From Mycolicibacterium palauense (GTDB lineage: Bacteria; Actinomycetota; Actinomycetes; Mycobacteriales; Mycobacteriaceae), in assembly GCF_002592005.1 (NCBI RefSeq), contig NZ_NVQF01000027.1:1-64000 (forward strand): a DNA stretch of 64,000 nt. The letters are read 5' to 3'. Position 1 is the first letter of the stretch. The number at the start of each line of letters is the position of its first letter. The translations under genes and the position numbers were made by a program. Positions 28,231 through 36,754 of this stretch are shown here, piece after piece. The notes under the pieces were generated by a model. That model searched no databases and had not been told where the DNA came from. It saw only the letters and a program-made list of their open reading frames with translations.

Positions 28231-29952
28231 ATGGACCAGGCCGGCGCCGCCGAACGGGTGAACTCCGATGCGTCTTTCGATGCGTCTTTCGATCCGGTTT
28301 TCGATCCGGTTTTCGATCTGTCCACGGTGTTCCGCACCGTGGCGCAGGCGATACCCGACCAGACGTTCCTGGTCTGGCGGGACAAACGGTTGAGCTACGC
28401 CGACTTCGAGGCCCGCGTCGACGGGGTCGCCCACTATCTGGTCTCGGCCGGGCTGGGCTGCCACACCGACCGCGGCGCGCTGGCCGGCCACGAGTCCGGG
28501 CAGGACCACCTCGGGTTGTACCTGCGCAACGGCAACGAATACCTCGAGGCGATGATCGCCGGCTACCGGGCCAGGGTGGCCCCGTTCAACGTCAGCTACC
28601 GCTACGTCGAGGAGGAGCTGCTCTACCTGCTCGCCGACAGCAAGGCCACCGCCCTGGTCTACAACGCCGAATTCGCACCGCGGGTGGCCGCCATCCGCGA
28701 CCGGCTGCCCCACCTGAGGGTGCTGATCCAGGTCGCCGACGAATCCGGCCACGACCTGCTGCCCGGAGCGGTCGACTACGAGTCCATCGTCACCACCCCC
28801 GCACCCGCGCAGGGGATGCCGCACCCCGGCGGCGACGACCTCTACATCCTCTACACCGGCGGCACCACCGGAATGCCCAAGGGCGTGCTGTGGCGTCAGC
28901 ACGACATCTTCATCTCGGCGATGGGCGGGCGCCCGTTCGGCAGCGACACCGAGCTGGGCTCCTACGCCGAGCTCGCCGAGCGCGCCAAGGCCGCCGCGGG
29001 CGCGATGTCGCTGCTCATGCTGCCCCCGCTGATGCACGGCGCCGCGCAGTGGGCCGCCTACAACATCATCACGATGGGTGGGCGCATCGTGATCCCCGAC
29101 AACGTCGAGCACCTGCGCGCCGACGAGGTGCTGCGGCTGGTGGAACGCGAAAGGGTGCTGTCGATCCCGGTGGTCGGCGACGCGATGGCCCGGCCACTCG
29201 TCGACGAGATCGAACGCGGCGACTACGACCTGTCGGGCCTGGTCTCCATCACCAACGGCGGCGCGCCGATGTCCCCGGCGATCCGCGAACGCATCCGCAC
29301 CGCACTGCCGAACCTGCTGCTGATGGACGCGGTGGGCTCCTCGGAGGCCGGCCAACAGATGAACACCGTCGCCGGCGAGGGCGCGCAGACCGCGGTGTTC
29401 ACCCCGCAGGCCGACACCGCCGTGGTCTCCGGCGACTACACCCGGGTGCTCGCCCCCGGCGAGGGCGAGGGCGAGGGCTGGCTGGCGCGACGCAACCTGA
29501 TCCCGCTCGGGTATCTGGGTGACGAGGCCAAGACCGCCAAGACCTTTCCCACCATCGACGGTGTGCGCTGGTCGGTTCCCGGGGACAAGGCGCGCTTCCT
29601 CGACGACGGGCGGATCGAGCTGTTGGGCCGCGACTCGGTGACCATCAACTCCGGCGGCGAGAAGATCTTCGCCGAGGAGGTCGAGCGGGCGGTGGCCGCC
29701 CACCCGCACATCTACGACGTCGTCGTGGTGGGCCGGCCGTCGGAGCGCTGGGGCAGCGAGGTCGTGGCCGTGGTGCAGCTGGCCGACGGCAAGTCGGTCT
29801 CCGACGACGAGTTGCTGGAGACCTGCCGGACCCACATCGCCCGCTACAAGCTGCCCAAGGCGTTCATCCGCACCGAGAAGGTGATGCGTTCACCGGCGGG
29901 CAAGGCCGACTACCGCTGGGCCAAGGACGTCGCGGCCCGGAGCCTGGCCTGA
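28231..29952 (+). CDS. FadD acyl-CoA synthetase (FadD19-like)
   Basis: A 573-residue ATP-dependent acyl-CoA ligase. The AMP-binding P-loop reads YTGGTTGMPKG, followed by GSSEAG and the hinge/catalytic region INSGGEKIFAEEVE, ending SPAGKADYRWAK with the catalytic Lys. It resembles FadD19, which activates sterol side chains, in layout and in the C-terminal PDYRW-type ending. The upstream KstR box supports a steroid role, though the acid is not known. The first 25 residues contain a 12-bp tandem repeat (DASFDASFDPVFDPVF). I start at the ATG after GGAGGAGG. Confidence 0.87.
   Translation: MDQAGAAERVNSDASFDASFDPVFDPVFDLSTVFRTVAQAIPDQTFLVWRDKRLSYADFEARVDGVAHYLVSAGLGCHTDRGALAGHESGQDHLGLYLRNGNEYLEAMIAGYRARVAPFNVSYRYVEEELLYLLADSKATALVYNAEFAPRVAAIRDRLPHLRVLIQVADESGHDLLPGAVDYESIVTTPAPAQGMPHPGGDDLYILYTGGTTGMPKGVLWRQHDIFISAMGGRPFGSDTELGSYAELAERAKAAAGAMSLLMLPPLMHGAAQWAAYNIITMGGRIVIPDNVEHLRADEVLRLVERERVLSIPVVGDAMARPLVDEIERGDYDLSGLVSITNGGAPMSPAIRERIRTALPNLLLMDAVGSSEAGQQMNTVAGEGAQTAVFTPQADTAVVSGDYTRVLAPGEGEGEGWLARRNLIPLGYLGDEAKTAKTFPTIDGVRWSVPGDKARFLDDGRIELLGRDSVTINSGGEKIFAEEVERAVAAHPHIYDVVVVGRPSERWGSEVVAVVQLADGKSVSDDELLETCRTHIARYKLPKAFIRTEKVMRSPAGKADYRWAKDVAARSLA
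28269..28316 (+). repeat. 12-bp in-frame tandem repeat, 2+2 copies
   Basis: TGCGTCTTTCGA occurs twice and then TCCGGTTTTCGA twice, all in frame at the start of fadD, giving DASF twice and DPVF twice. Each pair is identical, so the duplications look recent. Confidence 0.9.
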
Positions 29953-30130
29953 CCCCGGCCGCCGCGGCAGCACCCCGGACCGCCCGCAACCGCCCGTCCC
30001 GATACCCGCCCGCACCGAACGTGCACGCAGGACGCTCCGTGGCGCCGGGGGCCGTCCCACACGCACACTCGATGCGGCCAGCACGGACGTGCGACCCCGG
30101 CGCGGGGCACCGAGGCAGCTCGGACGCGGG

Positions 30131-31444
30131 CTAGGTCCGGGCCCCGGCGGGCGCCGAGGCAGCCAGCGGCCGGCCCGCGGTTTCCCGCAGTGTCAGCACC
30201 ACGGCCAGCGAGACCACCGCGGCGGCAACGACATAGAACGCCGGAGCCAGCGGGTTACCGGTGCTACCGGTCAGCCAGGTGACGATGTAGGGCGTGGTCC
30301 CGCCGAAGACCGCCACGCACAGGTTGTAGCCGACGGCGAAGCCGCTGTAGCGCACCCGGGTGGCGAACATCTCCACACCCGCCGAGACCGCCGCCGCGAC
30401 GAAGGCCGACTCGATGACCGCCAGGCCACAGTGGGCCGCGATCGCGGCACCCAGTGAGCCGGAGTTCAGCAGCACGAACAGCGGGTAGCCGAGCACGGCG
30501 AAACCCAGCGCCCCGGCGATCAGCAGCGGCCGGCGCCCGATGCGGTCCGACAGCGAGGCCAGCGGCAGGATCAGCACCAACGCCACCAGGCTGGCGATCG
30601 TGCTGGAGGTGAACGCGCTGGCGGTGGAGAACTGCAGGGTCCTGATGAAGTAGGTCGGCAGATAGGCGAAGACCACGTAGTAGCCGACGTTGAAGATGAT
30701 CATCACGCCGATCACCTGGAGGATCTGCCGCCAGGACGTCGTGACCGCCTCCCGCAGCGGCGATGTGGCGACGTTGTCGGATTCGCTGAGCTCCCGGAAG
30801 TCGGGCGTGTCCTCCAGCCGCAAGCGGATGTAGAGCCCGACGAGCCCCAACGGGGCGGCCAGCAGGAACGGGATGCGCCAGCCGAAGCTGTTCATCGCCT
30901 CGACCGTGAGCACCGCCTGCAGCGCGGTGATGGTGATCGATCCGATCAGGAAGCCGAGCACGCCGGACCACACCATGTAGGTGATCGTGCGGCCGCGGTG
31001 CCGGTCGGTGGCGTATTCGGCCAGATAGACTGCGCCCCCGCCGTATTCACCACCCGCGGAGAAACCCTGCACGCAGCGCAGCAGTAGCAGCAGCAGGGGT
31101 GCGGCCAGACCGATCGAGCTGTAGGTGGGCAGCAGCCCGATGGCCAGCGTGGCCCCCGACATCAGCAGGATCACCAGGGCCAGCACCTTCTGCCGGCCGA
31201 TCCGGTCGCCCAGCGGGCCGAACACGAACCCGCCCAGCGGACGGACGAAGAACGCCGCGGCGAAGATCGCGAAGGTGTTCAGCAGCGCCGCGGTGTCGTT
31301 GCCCGCGGGAAAGAAATGCGCGGCGATGAAGGTGGCCAGAAACCCGTAGATGGCGAAGTCGAACCATTCGACCGCGTTGCCGATGGAGGCGCCCAGAATC
31401 ACCCGTCGCAGTGTCGAGGCACCGGCGTCGGTGCGATCCGACAT
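30131..31444 (-). CDS. MFS transporter, metabolite:H+ symporter (MHS/ProP-like)
   Basis: A 437-residue protein with twelve predicted membrane segments. It begins [20 protein letters not shown], the hallmark of the metabolite:H+ symporter family (ProP, ShiA, KgtP), and has the MFS loop motif GDRIGRQK (repeated as SDRIGRR). It should import an organic acid or zwitterion; the substrate is unknown. The ribosome site GAGGGAGG precedes the ATG. A 12-bp palindrome (31482-31493) lies 37 bases upstream. The 178 bp between this gene and fadD (convergent) hold nothing recognisable. Confidence 0.9.
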   Translation of the reverse strand: MSDRTDAGASTLRRVILGASIGNAVEWFDFAIYGFLATFIAAHFFPAGNDTAALLNTFAIFAAAFFVRPLGGFVFGPLGDRIGRQKVLALVILLMSGATLAIGLLPTYSSIGLAAPLLLLLLRCVQGFSAGGEYGGGAVYLAEYATDRHRGRTITYMVWSGVLGFLIGSITITALQAVLTVEAMNSFGWRIPFLLAAPLGLVGLYIRLRLEDTPDFRELSESDNVATSPLREAVTTSWRQILQVIGVMIIFNVGYYVVFAYLPTYFIRTLQFSTASAFTSSTIASLVALVLILPLASLSDRIGRRPLLIAGALGFAVLGYPLFVLLNSGSLGAAIAAHCGLAVIESAFVAAAVSAGVEMFATRVRYSGFAVGYNLCVAVFGGTTPYIVTWLTGSTGNPLAPAFYVVAAAVVSLAVVLTLRETAGRPLAASAPAGART

Positions 31445-31481
31445 GAAAACCTCCCTCTCCGGCTACGAGAGGTCACTTTAC

Positions 31482-31493
31482 AGTCAGCTGACT
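31482..31493. promoter_or_regulatory. 12-bp palindrome upstream of the MFS gene
   Basis: AGTCAGCTGACT is a perfect palindrome centred 43 bases before the MFS start codon. Its flanks are AT-rich compared with the surroundings. It is a candidate operator; no regulator gene is adjacent. Confidence 0.4.
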
Positions 31494-31534
31494 TAACCGG
31501 AACAGGGTTCACCCCATCGGGGGCGATCCCCGGC

Positions 31535-32620
31535 TCAGCCGCCGGCGGCGCGGTACACACCCGCCCCGGTGACCAGGGGCAGATCCAGCGTCGTGCGGAT
31601 GCCGGGCGCGGCGGCCACCACGTCGGGAATGGCGTTGACGATGCGCCCGGCCGCCGCGAGGATCGCCGCGTAGTTGTGGTCGCCGCGGCCGCTGGTCGGG
31701 CAGATGTCCACGACGTAGGACGGCTCGCCGGTGATCTCGACGCGGTAGGAGCCACCGGGCTGAGCCGGCTGGGCCCAGTCCGGGCGCAGGTCACCGCGCA
31801 CCCGGGTCACGTGCTCCACGACCACCACCGGGCGGGCGTCCACCATGCCGTTGATCTCGAACCGCACCGCCGCGACGGTCCCCTTCTCGATGACGCCGGT
31901 GGCGACCTCGATGTCCTCCGGCGCCGGTTCCAGTTCGTAGTGCTCGGTGATCGCGTCGATCTCCACGCCCAGGCCCGCGGCCAGCATCCGGATCGCCGTG
32001 CCCCAGGCGGCGCCGAGCACCCCCGGAAGGAACAGCATGCCCGGCCTGTCCATCGGATTCCCGAAGCCCATGACGACCGACATCACCTCGTCGCCGTCGT
32101 AGGTCGCGTAGTCGGCGATCTCCATGGTGCGCACCTGCTCGACACGCCGGCAGGTTCCCGTCAACGCGAACGGCACCAGGTCGGTGACGAATCCCGGGTC
32201 CACACCGGTGACGAACACGCTCGAATTGCCTTGACGTGCAGCGTCTTCCATCTTCGCGATGGCCTTGTCCGGCAGCGCGCCGCCCCACGGGTACTGCAGC
32301 CCGCCCGGGGCCGAGCCGACCACGTTCACACCGGCCGAGAGCGCGGCCATCACGTCGCGGGCCGCCTCGACGGGCCGGGTGTCGCCCATCGCGCAGTACA
32401 CCAGGCAGTCCGGTCCGGTGGCCAGCACGGCGTCCAGCCCCCGCACGGCACCGATCCCCGTCGTGACGTCGAGCCCGGCCAGATCGCCGGCGTCGCGCCC
32501 CACCTTCTCGTCGGTGCACACGCCGACGGCCGTCAAGTCGAACCGCGGGTCCTCGATCAGCTGGAGCAACGCCAGCCGACCGCAGTTGCCGGTGCCGTAG
32601 AGCGCGACGCGGATAGCCAT
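31535..32620 (-). CDS. DapB-like NAD(P)-dependent oxidoreductase
   Basis: A 361-residue protein with an N-terminal dihydrodipicolinate-reductase-like Rossmann fold (VALYGTGNCGRLALLQLI, residues 5-22). Mycobacteria have several such proteins, annotated as amine dehydrogenase or DapB-N-terminal proteins. It is not true DapB, which is near 245 residues. The substrate is unknown. It is divergent from the SDR gene at 32711, and the 90-bp gap holds a KstR-type site, which suggests steroid or lipid catabolism. Confidence 0.83.
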   Translation of the reverse strand: MAIRVALYGTGNCGRLALLQLIEDPRFDLTAVGVCTDEKVGRDAGDLAGLDVTTGIGAVRGLDAVLATGPDCLVYCAMGDTRPVEAARDVMAALSAGVNVVGSAPGGLQYPWGGALPDKAIAKMEDAARQGNSSVFVTGVDPGFVTDLVPFALTGTCRRVEQVRTMEIADYATYDGDEVMSVVMGFGNPMDRPGMLFLPGVLGAAWGTAIRMLAAGLGVEIDAITEHYELEPAPEDIEVATGVIEKGTVAAVRFEINGMVDARPVVVVEHVTRVRGDLRPDWAQPAQPGGSYRVEITGEPSYVVDICPTSGRGDHNYAAILAAAGRIVNAIPDVVAAAPGIRTTLDLPLVTGAGVYRAAGG

Positions 32621-32651
32621 GCCTGGCAGTATGCGTGCCCGTTCCGAAAAT

Positions 32652-32665
32652 TGGAACAGGTTCTA
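32652..32665. promoter_or_regulatory. KstR-type operator in a divergent promoter
   Basis: TGGAACAGGTTCTA fits the KstR consensus TNNAACNNGTTNNA. It lies between the DapB-like gene (start 32620, minus) and the SDR gene (start 32711, plus) and could control both. It is nearly the same as the site before fadD. Confidence 0.7.
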
Positions 32666-32710
32666 GTTTCTTCGCCGGGGGTTTCAGGGGGTGCGGTACC
32701 CTTTCGCCCC

Positions 32711-33454
32711 ATGGGACGCGTGGACGGAAAAGTCGTACTTATCAGCGGCGGCGCGCAGGGCATGGGCGCCGCGCACGCCAAGATGCTCGTCGCCGAGGGC
32801 GCCAAGGTGGTGATCGGCGACATCCTCGACGACAAGGGTGAGGCGCTGGCCGCCGAGCTCGGCGACGCCGTACGCTACGTTCCCCTCGACGTCACCCAGG
32901 CCGATCAGTGGTCGGCCGCCGTCGACACCGCCGTGCAGGCGTTCGGCAAGCTCAACGTGCTGGTGAACAACGCCGGCGTGGTGGCCCTGGGCAAGATCGG
33001 CAAGTTCGATATGACCAAGTGGCAGAAGGTCATCGACGTCAACCTGACCGGCACCTTCCTGGGCATGCAGGCCGTCGTCGAGCAGATGAAGGCCGCCGGC
33101 GGCGGATCGATCATCAACGTGTCCTCCATCGAGGGCCTGCGCGGCTCGGTGATGGTGCATCCCTACGTGGCCTCCAAGTGGGCGGTGCGCGGCCTGGCCA
33201 AGTCGGCCGCCCTGGAACTCGGCAAGGACAACATCCGGGTCAACTCGGTGCACCCGGGCTTCATCCGCACCCCGATGACCAAGCACTTCCCCGACGACAT
33301 GGTCACCGCACCGCTGGGCCGGCCGGGTCAGCCCGAGGAGGTCTCGACGTTCATCGTCTTCCTGGCCAGCGACGAGTCGTCGTTCGCCACCGGGGCCGAG
33401 TTCGTCGCCGACGGCGGCGTGGTGGCCGACGTCCCGCACAAGGACATTTTCTAG
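32711..33454 (+). CDS. SDR, FabG3-like hydroxysteroid dehydrogenase
   Basis: A 247-residue short-chain dehydrogenase with the NAD motif SGGAQGMGAAHA, NNAG, catalytic Ser in INVSSIEG and YVASK (Tyr/Lys). It resembles mycobacterial FabG3 (Rv2002, a 20-beta-hydroxysteroid dehydrogenase) along its length, including LDVTQADQW and ATGAEFVADGG. Steroid oxidoreductase activity is inferred from this and from the KstR-type site upstream. The stop codon lies inside the first unit of a 15-bp tandem repeat, followed by a strong terminator. Confidence 0.87.
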   Translation: MGRVDGKVVLISGGAQGMGAAHAKMLVAEGAKVVIGDILDDKGEALAAELGDAVRYVPLDVTQADQWSAAVDTAVQAFGKLNVLVNNAGVVALGKIGKFDMTKWQKVIDVNLTGTFLGMQAVVEQMKAAGGGSIINVSSIEGLRGSVMVHPYVASKWAVRGLAKSAALELGKDNIRVNSVHPGFIRTPMTKHFPDDMVTAPLGRPGQPEEVSTFIVFLASDESSFATGAEFVADGGVVADVPHKDIF

Positions 33455-33512
33455 GCCGACATTTTCTAGTCCGACATTTTCTAGGCCGACATTTTCTAGG
33501 CCGATATTTTCT
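33443..33512 (+). repeat. 15-bp tandem repeat carrying the SDR stop codon
   Basis: GACATTTTCTAGGCC repeats four times (33443-33502, with one base change in copy 2), with a partial fifth copy to 33512. The unit is a multiple of three and each full copy holds an in-frame TAG, so the SDR stop has three identical backup stops. It is AT-rich compared with its surroundings. Confidence 0.92.
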
Positions 33513-33522
33513 GACGTTCCCT

Positions 33523-33556
33523 CGGGGCCCGGCCCTCTCGGCGCCGGGCCCCGTTT
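33523..33556 (+). terminator. Rho-independent-type terminator after the SDR
   Basis: A perfect 11-bp GC-rich stem (33523-33533 with 33543-33553) with a 9-base loop, followed by TTT. It separates the + strand SDR from the convergent aldehyde dehydrogenase gene and may also stop the minus-strand operon. Confidence 0.75.
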
Positions 33557-33568
33557 CGTGCCGGACCG

Positions 33569-34993
33569 TCAGGACTGCGCGTAGCCCAGTACCGCCTTGG
33601 TCTCCAGGTACTCGTCGAAGCCGAAGCTGCTCCACTCGCGCCCGTTCCCGCTGCGCTTGTAGCCGCCGAACGGCGCGTTGAGGTCGAAGCCGTGGTTGAT
33701 GGCCAGCGAGCCGGCCCGGATCCGTCGGGCCACCGCGCGCGCGGCGTCCAGATCGGCCCCCGAAACATAGCCGGCCAGACCGTATTCGGTGTCGTTGGCG
33801 ATCTCCAGCGCCTGGTCGATGTCGTCGTAGCCCAGGATGCACAGCACCGGACCGAAGATCTCCTCGCGCGCGATCGTCATGTCGTTGCGCACGTCGGAGA
33901 ACACCGTCGGGCGCACGTAGTACCCGGTGTCGAGGCCCGCGGGCCGGCCGGTTCCGCCGGCGACGACCGTGGCACCCTCGTCGATGCCCTTCTGCAGCAG
34001 CCCCTGAATCTTGTCGAACTGCGCCTTGGAGGCCACCGGCCCGATCGCCGACTTGTCTCCGGGATCGCCGACCTTGACTCCCTCGATGACCCCACGGGCG
34101 ATCTCGGTCGCCTCGTCCATCCGCGAGTTGGGCACCAGCATCCGCGACGGTGCGTTGCAGCTCTGTCCGCTGTTGAGCATCATCACCGTGACCCCGGCGG
34201 CCACGCTCTTGGCGAAGTCCTCGTCGTCAAGGACGATGTTGGGGCTCTTGCCGCCCAGCTCCTGGGTCACCCGCTTGACCGTCGGCGCGGCGTTGCGCGC
34301 CACCTCCACCCCGGCCCGGGTGGATCCGGTGAACGACACCATGTCGATGTCGGGATGGCTCGACAGCGCGACACCCACACCGGGTCCGTCGCCGAACACC
34401 ATGTTGTAGACGCCGGCGGGAACGCCTGCGGCGTCGAGGATCTCGGTGAAGACCTGCGCCGAGTAGGGGGCCACCTCCGAGGGCTTGAGCACCATGGTGC
34501 AGCCGGTGGACAGCGCCGGGAAGACCTTGCAGGCGATCTGGTTGATCGGCCAGTTCCACGGCGTGATCAGCCCGCACACCCCGATGGGCTCCTTGACCAC
34601 CAGCGTGGGGCCCAGCTGCTCCTCGAACGCGAAGTTCTTCAGCACGTCGATGGCGGTGGCCAGGTGACCGGCGCCCATCGCCACCTGCGGACCGGCCGCC
34701 AGCGACGGCGGGGCGCCCATCTCCTCGGTCACCGCGTCGGCCAGGTCGGCCGACCGGTTCTGGTACTCGGCCTGGATCGCCTGCAGGACGTCCAGACGTT
34801 CCTCCCGGCTGCTCTGCGACCAGGTGGCGAACGCCCTGCGCGCCGCGTGCACCGCCTTGTCGACGTCGGCGGCGGAGCCGATGGCGATCCGGCCGGAGAC
34901 CTGTTCGGTGGTGGGGTTGTCGACGTCGAGCGTCCGGGGCTCGACCGGGTCGACCCACTTCCCGTCGATGTAGAACTTCAGATACTCACGCAT
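33569..34993 (-). CDS. NAD(P)-dependent aldehyde dehydrogenase
   Basis: A 474-residue aldehyde dehydrogenase with catalytic Cys279 (NSGQSCNAPSR), general base Glu245 (VTQELGGKSPNIV), and the nucleotide-binding FTGSTRAG and ITPWNWPIN. It oxidises an aldehyde to the acid. It is the last gene of the long minus-strand catabolic operon, 27 bases after the ThDP lyase gene. If that enzyme is a 2-hydroxyacyl-CoA-lyase type it would release an aldehyde, which this enzyme could use. The ribosome site GGGGAGAG precedes the ATG. Confidence 0.9.
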   Translation of the reverse strand: MREYLKFYIDGKWVDPVEPRTLDVDNPTTEQVSGRIAIGSAADVDKAVHAARRAFATWSQSSREERLDVLQAIQAEYQNRSADLADAVTEEMGAPPSLAAGPQVAMGAGHLATAIDVLKNFAFEEQLGPTLVVKEPIGVCGLITPWNWPINQIACKVFPALSTGCTMVLKPSEVAPYSAQVFTEILDAAGVPAGVYNMVFGDGPGVGVALSSHPDIDMVSFTGSTRAGVEVARNAAPTVKRVTQELGGKSPNIVLDDEDFAKSVAAGVTVMMLNSGQSCNAPSRMLVPNSRMDEATEIARGVIEGVKVGDPGDKSAIGPVASKAQFDKIQGLLQKGIDEGATVVAGGTGRPAGLDTGYYVRPTVFSDVRNDMTIAREEIFGPVLCILGYDDIDQALEIANDTEYGLAGYVSGADLDAARAVARRIRAGSLAINHGFDLNAPFGGYKRSGNGREWSSFGFDEYLETKAVLGYAQS

Positions 34994-35020
34994 GGGTTCA
35001 CTCTCCCCTAGATGACGTGC

Positions 35021-36736
35021 CTACTGGGTGCCTTCTGCATACCAGGTGCGGAACCGGTCGTACTTGGGCATCTCCTCGGAATTGGCCTTCGGGTCGATGC
35101 AGACATGCACGACGGCGGTCTTGCCGCTGGCGTAGGCCCGCTCGATGGCCGGACCGATCTCCTCCTCCTTCTCGACATATTCGCCGTGGCAGCCGAAGCC
35201 CTCGGCGATCCTGTCGAACCGCACATCCTTGCTCCAGTGCACCCCGGGCTGCGGCGACGGCTGGGCGAAGGTGCGCTTGTAGACGCCGACCTCCAGGCCC
35301 CACTGGTGGTCGACGCCGACCACACACACCAGCGGCAGGTTCTGCCGGGCCGCGGTCTCCAGTTCGGCGATGTGGAACAGGAACGCCGAATCGCTGGTCA
35401 GCAGCATGACCGGCCGCTTGCCGCCCTCGGCGACCGACGCGCCGACCGCATACGGCAGCCCGGTGCCCAGGTGGCCGAAGTTCTGGTTCCAGATGACGTC
35501 CCGCGGCTTGGTCTGCGAGTAGGTCCACTGGAATATGACCGTGGCGCCGCCGTCGCGCACCATGATGCCGTCCTCGGTGAACGCGTCGAACGCCTTGGTC
35601 GCCTCCACCACGAAGCGCGCCGGGTGCACCGGGGTGCGTCCGCTCGGGGCCTCGTCGGCCACCCGCGCCAGCTCGGCCGCGTCGGCCTTGACCAGAGTCT
35701 CCAGGCTGGACGAGGCGGTGCGCGGGGCCTCCCGCAGCGCCTCGACGAGCTGCGGGACCACCCCACGCAGATCGCCGACCAGCGGCACGTCGATCGGCCG
35801 GTTGACGCCGATGGCGGTCGGGTCCTGTTCGACGAGCACCCATTTGCGGTGGGCGTCGTTGTCGGCCCAGTGCTGGGTCCGCCCGTAGTGCATCGGTTCG
35901 CCGAGTTCGGTACCCAGCGCGACGCACAGGTCGGATTCCTCCACGGCCTGGTTGGCGGCCGGGGAGAACAGGTAGGGGAACGTCCGGTCGGCCAGTCCCG
36001 GGATGAACGAGGTGCCGCCGGAGGTCTGGATCACCGGGCAGGCCATCAGCTCGGCCAGCTCCTTGACCTGCTGCTGGGTCCGGGAGGTGTGCACGCCGTG
36101 CCCGACCAACAGGATCGGGCTCTTGGCCTCGCGGATCAGCTTGACCGCCGCGGCCACCTCGGCCGTGCCCGCCCCCTGGTTCACCAGCCGGTAGACCGAC
36201 GGCTCGGGCGCCGCCGCGACGTCCAGCTCCTCGAGGATGACGTGCGAGGGGAATTCGACGTAGGACGGGCCCGGGGTGCCCGACATCGACCTGCGGATCG
36301 CCTCGTGGATGATCTCGTCGGTCTGATCGGCGTACTCGATGGAGCTGCTGTACTTGACCGACGGCGCGAACAGCCCCTCCTGCTGCACGAACTGGATGCG
36401 GCCACGGCGGACGCGCCGCTCGGTGACGCGGGCGCGCTGGCCGCCGAGGAAGATCACCGGGGAGTTCTCCACCAGCGCGCACATCATGGCGCCGGCGATG
36501 TTGGCCACACCCGGTCCCAGCGTCCCGATGCACAGTCCGGGGTTCCCGGTCATCCGGGACGCCGCCTCGGCCATGAACCCCGCGGAGAGCTCGTGGTGCG
36601 GGGCCACCACCGACCAGCCGCGGGCCTCGGCCTCGCTGAACATGTGCACGAAGTTGGGGTCGGGGATGCCGAACAGCGTGTTCACGCCCTCGGCCTCGAA
36701 CAGGTCGAGAATGCGCTTGTAGACGGGAACGCCCAT
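35021..36736 (-). CDS. Thiamine-diphosphate-dependent lyase/decarboxylase (HACL/OXC or acetolactate synthase-like)
   Basis: A 571-residue three-domain ThDP enzyme. The cofactor-activating Glu is Glu49 (HHELSAGFMAEAASRMTG). The ThDP-Mg segment is atypical: TSDSAF (448-453) replaces GDGSF and VGVDHQWG replaces the usual NN motif. The stretch FVQQEGLFAPSVKYSSSI resembles oxalyl-CoA decarboxylases and 2-hydroxyacyl-CoA lyases as much as acetolactate synthases. Set between acyl-CoA dehydrogenases and an aldehyde dehydrogenase, it more likely cleaves a CoA-thioester or 2-oxo acid than makes amino acids. The ribosome site AAGGAG precedes the ATG. Confidence 0.82.
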   Translation of the reverse strand: MGVPVYKRILDLFEAEGVNTLFGIPDPNFVHMFSEAEARGWSVVAPHHELSAGFMAEAASRMTGNPGLCIGTLGPGVANIAGAMMCALVENSPVIFLGGQRARVTERRVRRGRIQFVQQEGLFAPSVKYSSSIEYADQTDEIIHEAIRRSMSGTPGPSYVEFPSHVILEELDVAAAPEPSVYRLVNQGAGTAEVAAAVKLIREAKSPILLVGHGVHTSRTQQQVKELAELMACPVIQTSGGTSFIPGLADRTFPYLFSPAANQAVEESDLCVALGTELGEPMHYGRTQHWADNDAHRKWVLVEQDPTAIGVNRPIDVPLVGDLRGVVPQLVEALREAPRTASSSLETLVKADAAELARVADEAPSGRTPVHPARFVVEATKAFDAFTEDGIMVRDGGATVIFQWTYSQTKPRDVIWNQNFGHLGTGLPYAVGASVAEGGKRPVMLLTSDSAFLFHIAELETAARQNLPLVCVVGVDHQWGLEVGVYKRTFAQPSPQPGVHWSKDVRFDRIAEGFGCHGEYVEKEEEIGPAIERAYASGKTAVVHVCIDPKANSEEMPKYDRFRTWYAEGTQ

Positions 36737-36754
36737 GGAAACTCCTTGTGTCCG

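Noticed and set aside
29953..30130. Possible gene or RNA in the 178-bp gap between fadD and the MFS gene
   Set aside because: No convincing frame, hairpin with T-run or repeat was seen; only GC-rich sequence between [15 protein letters not shown].
33443..33512. Possible CRISPR-like array
   Set aside because: Units are contiguous 15-mers with no spacers and no cas genes; it is a simple tandem repeat.
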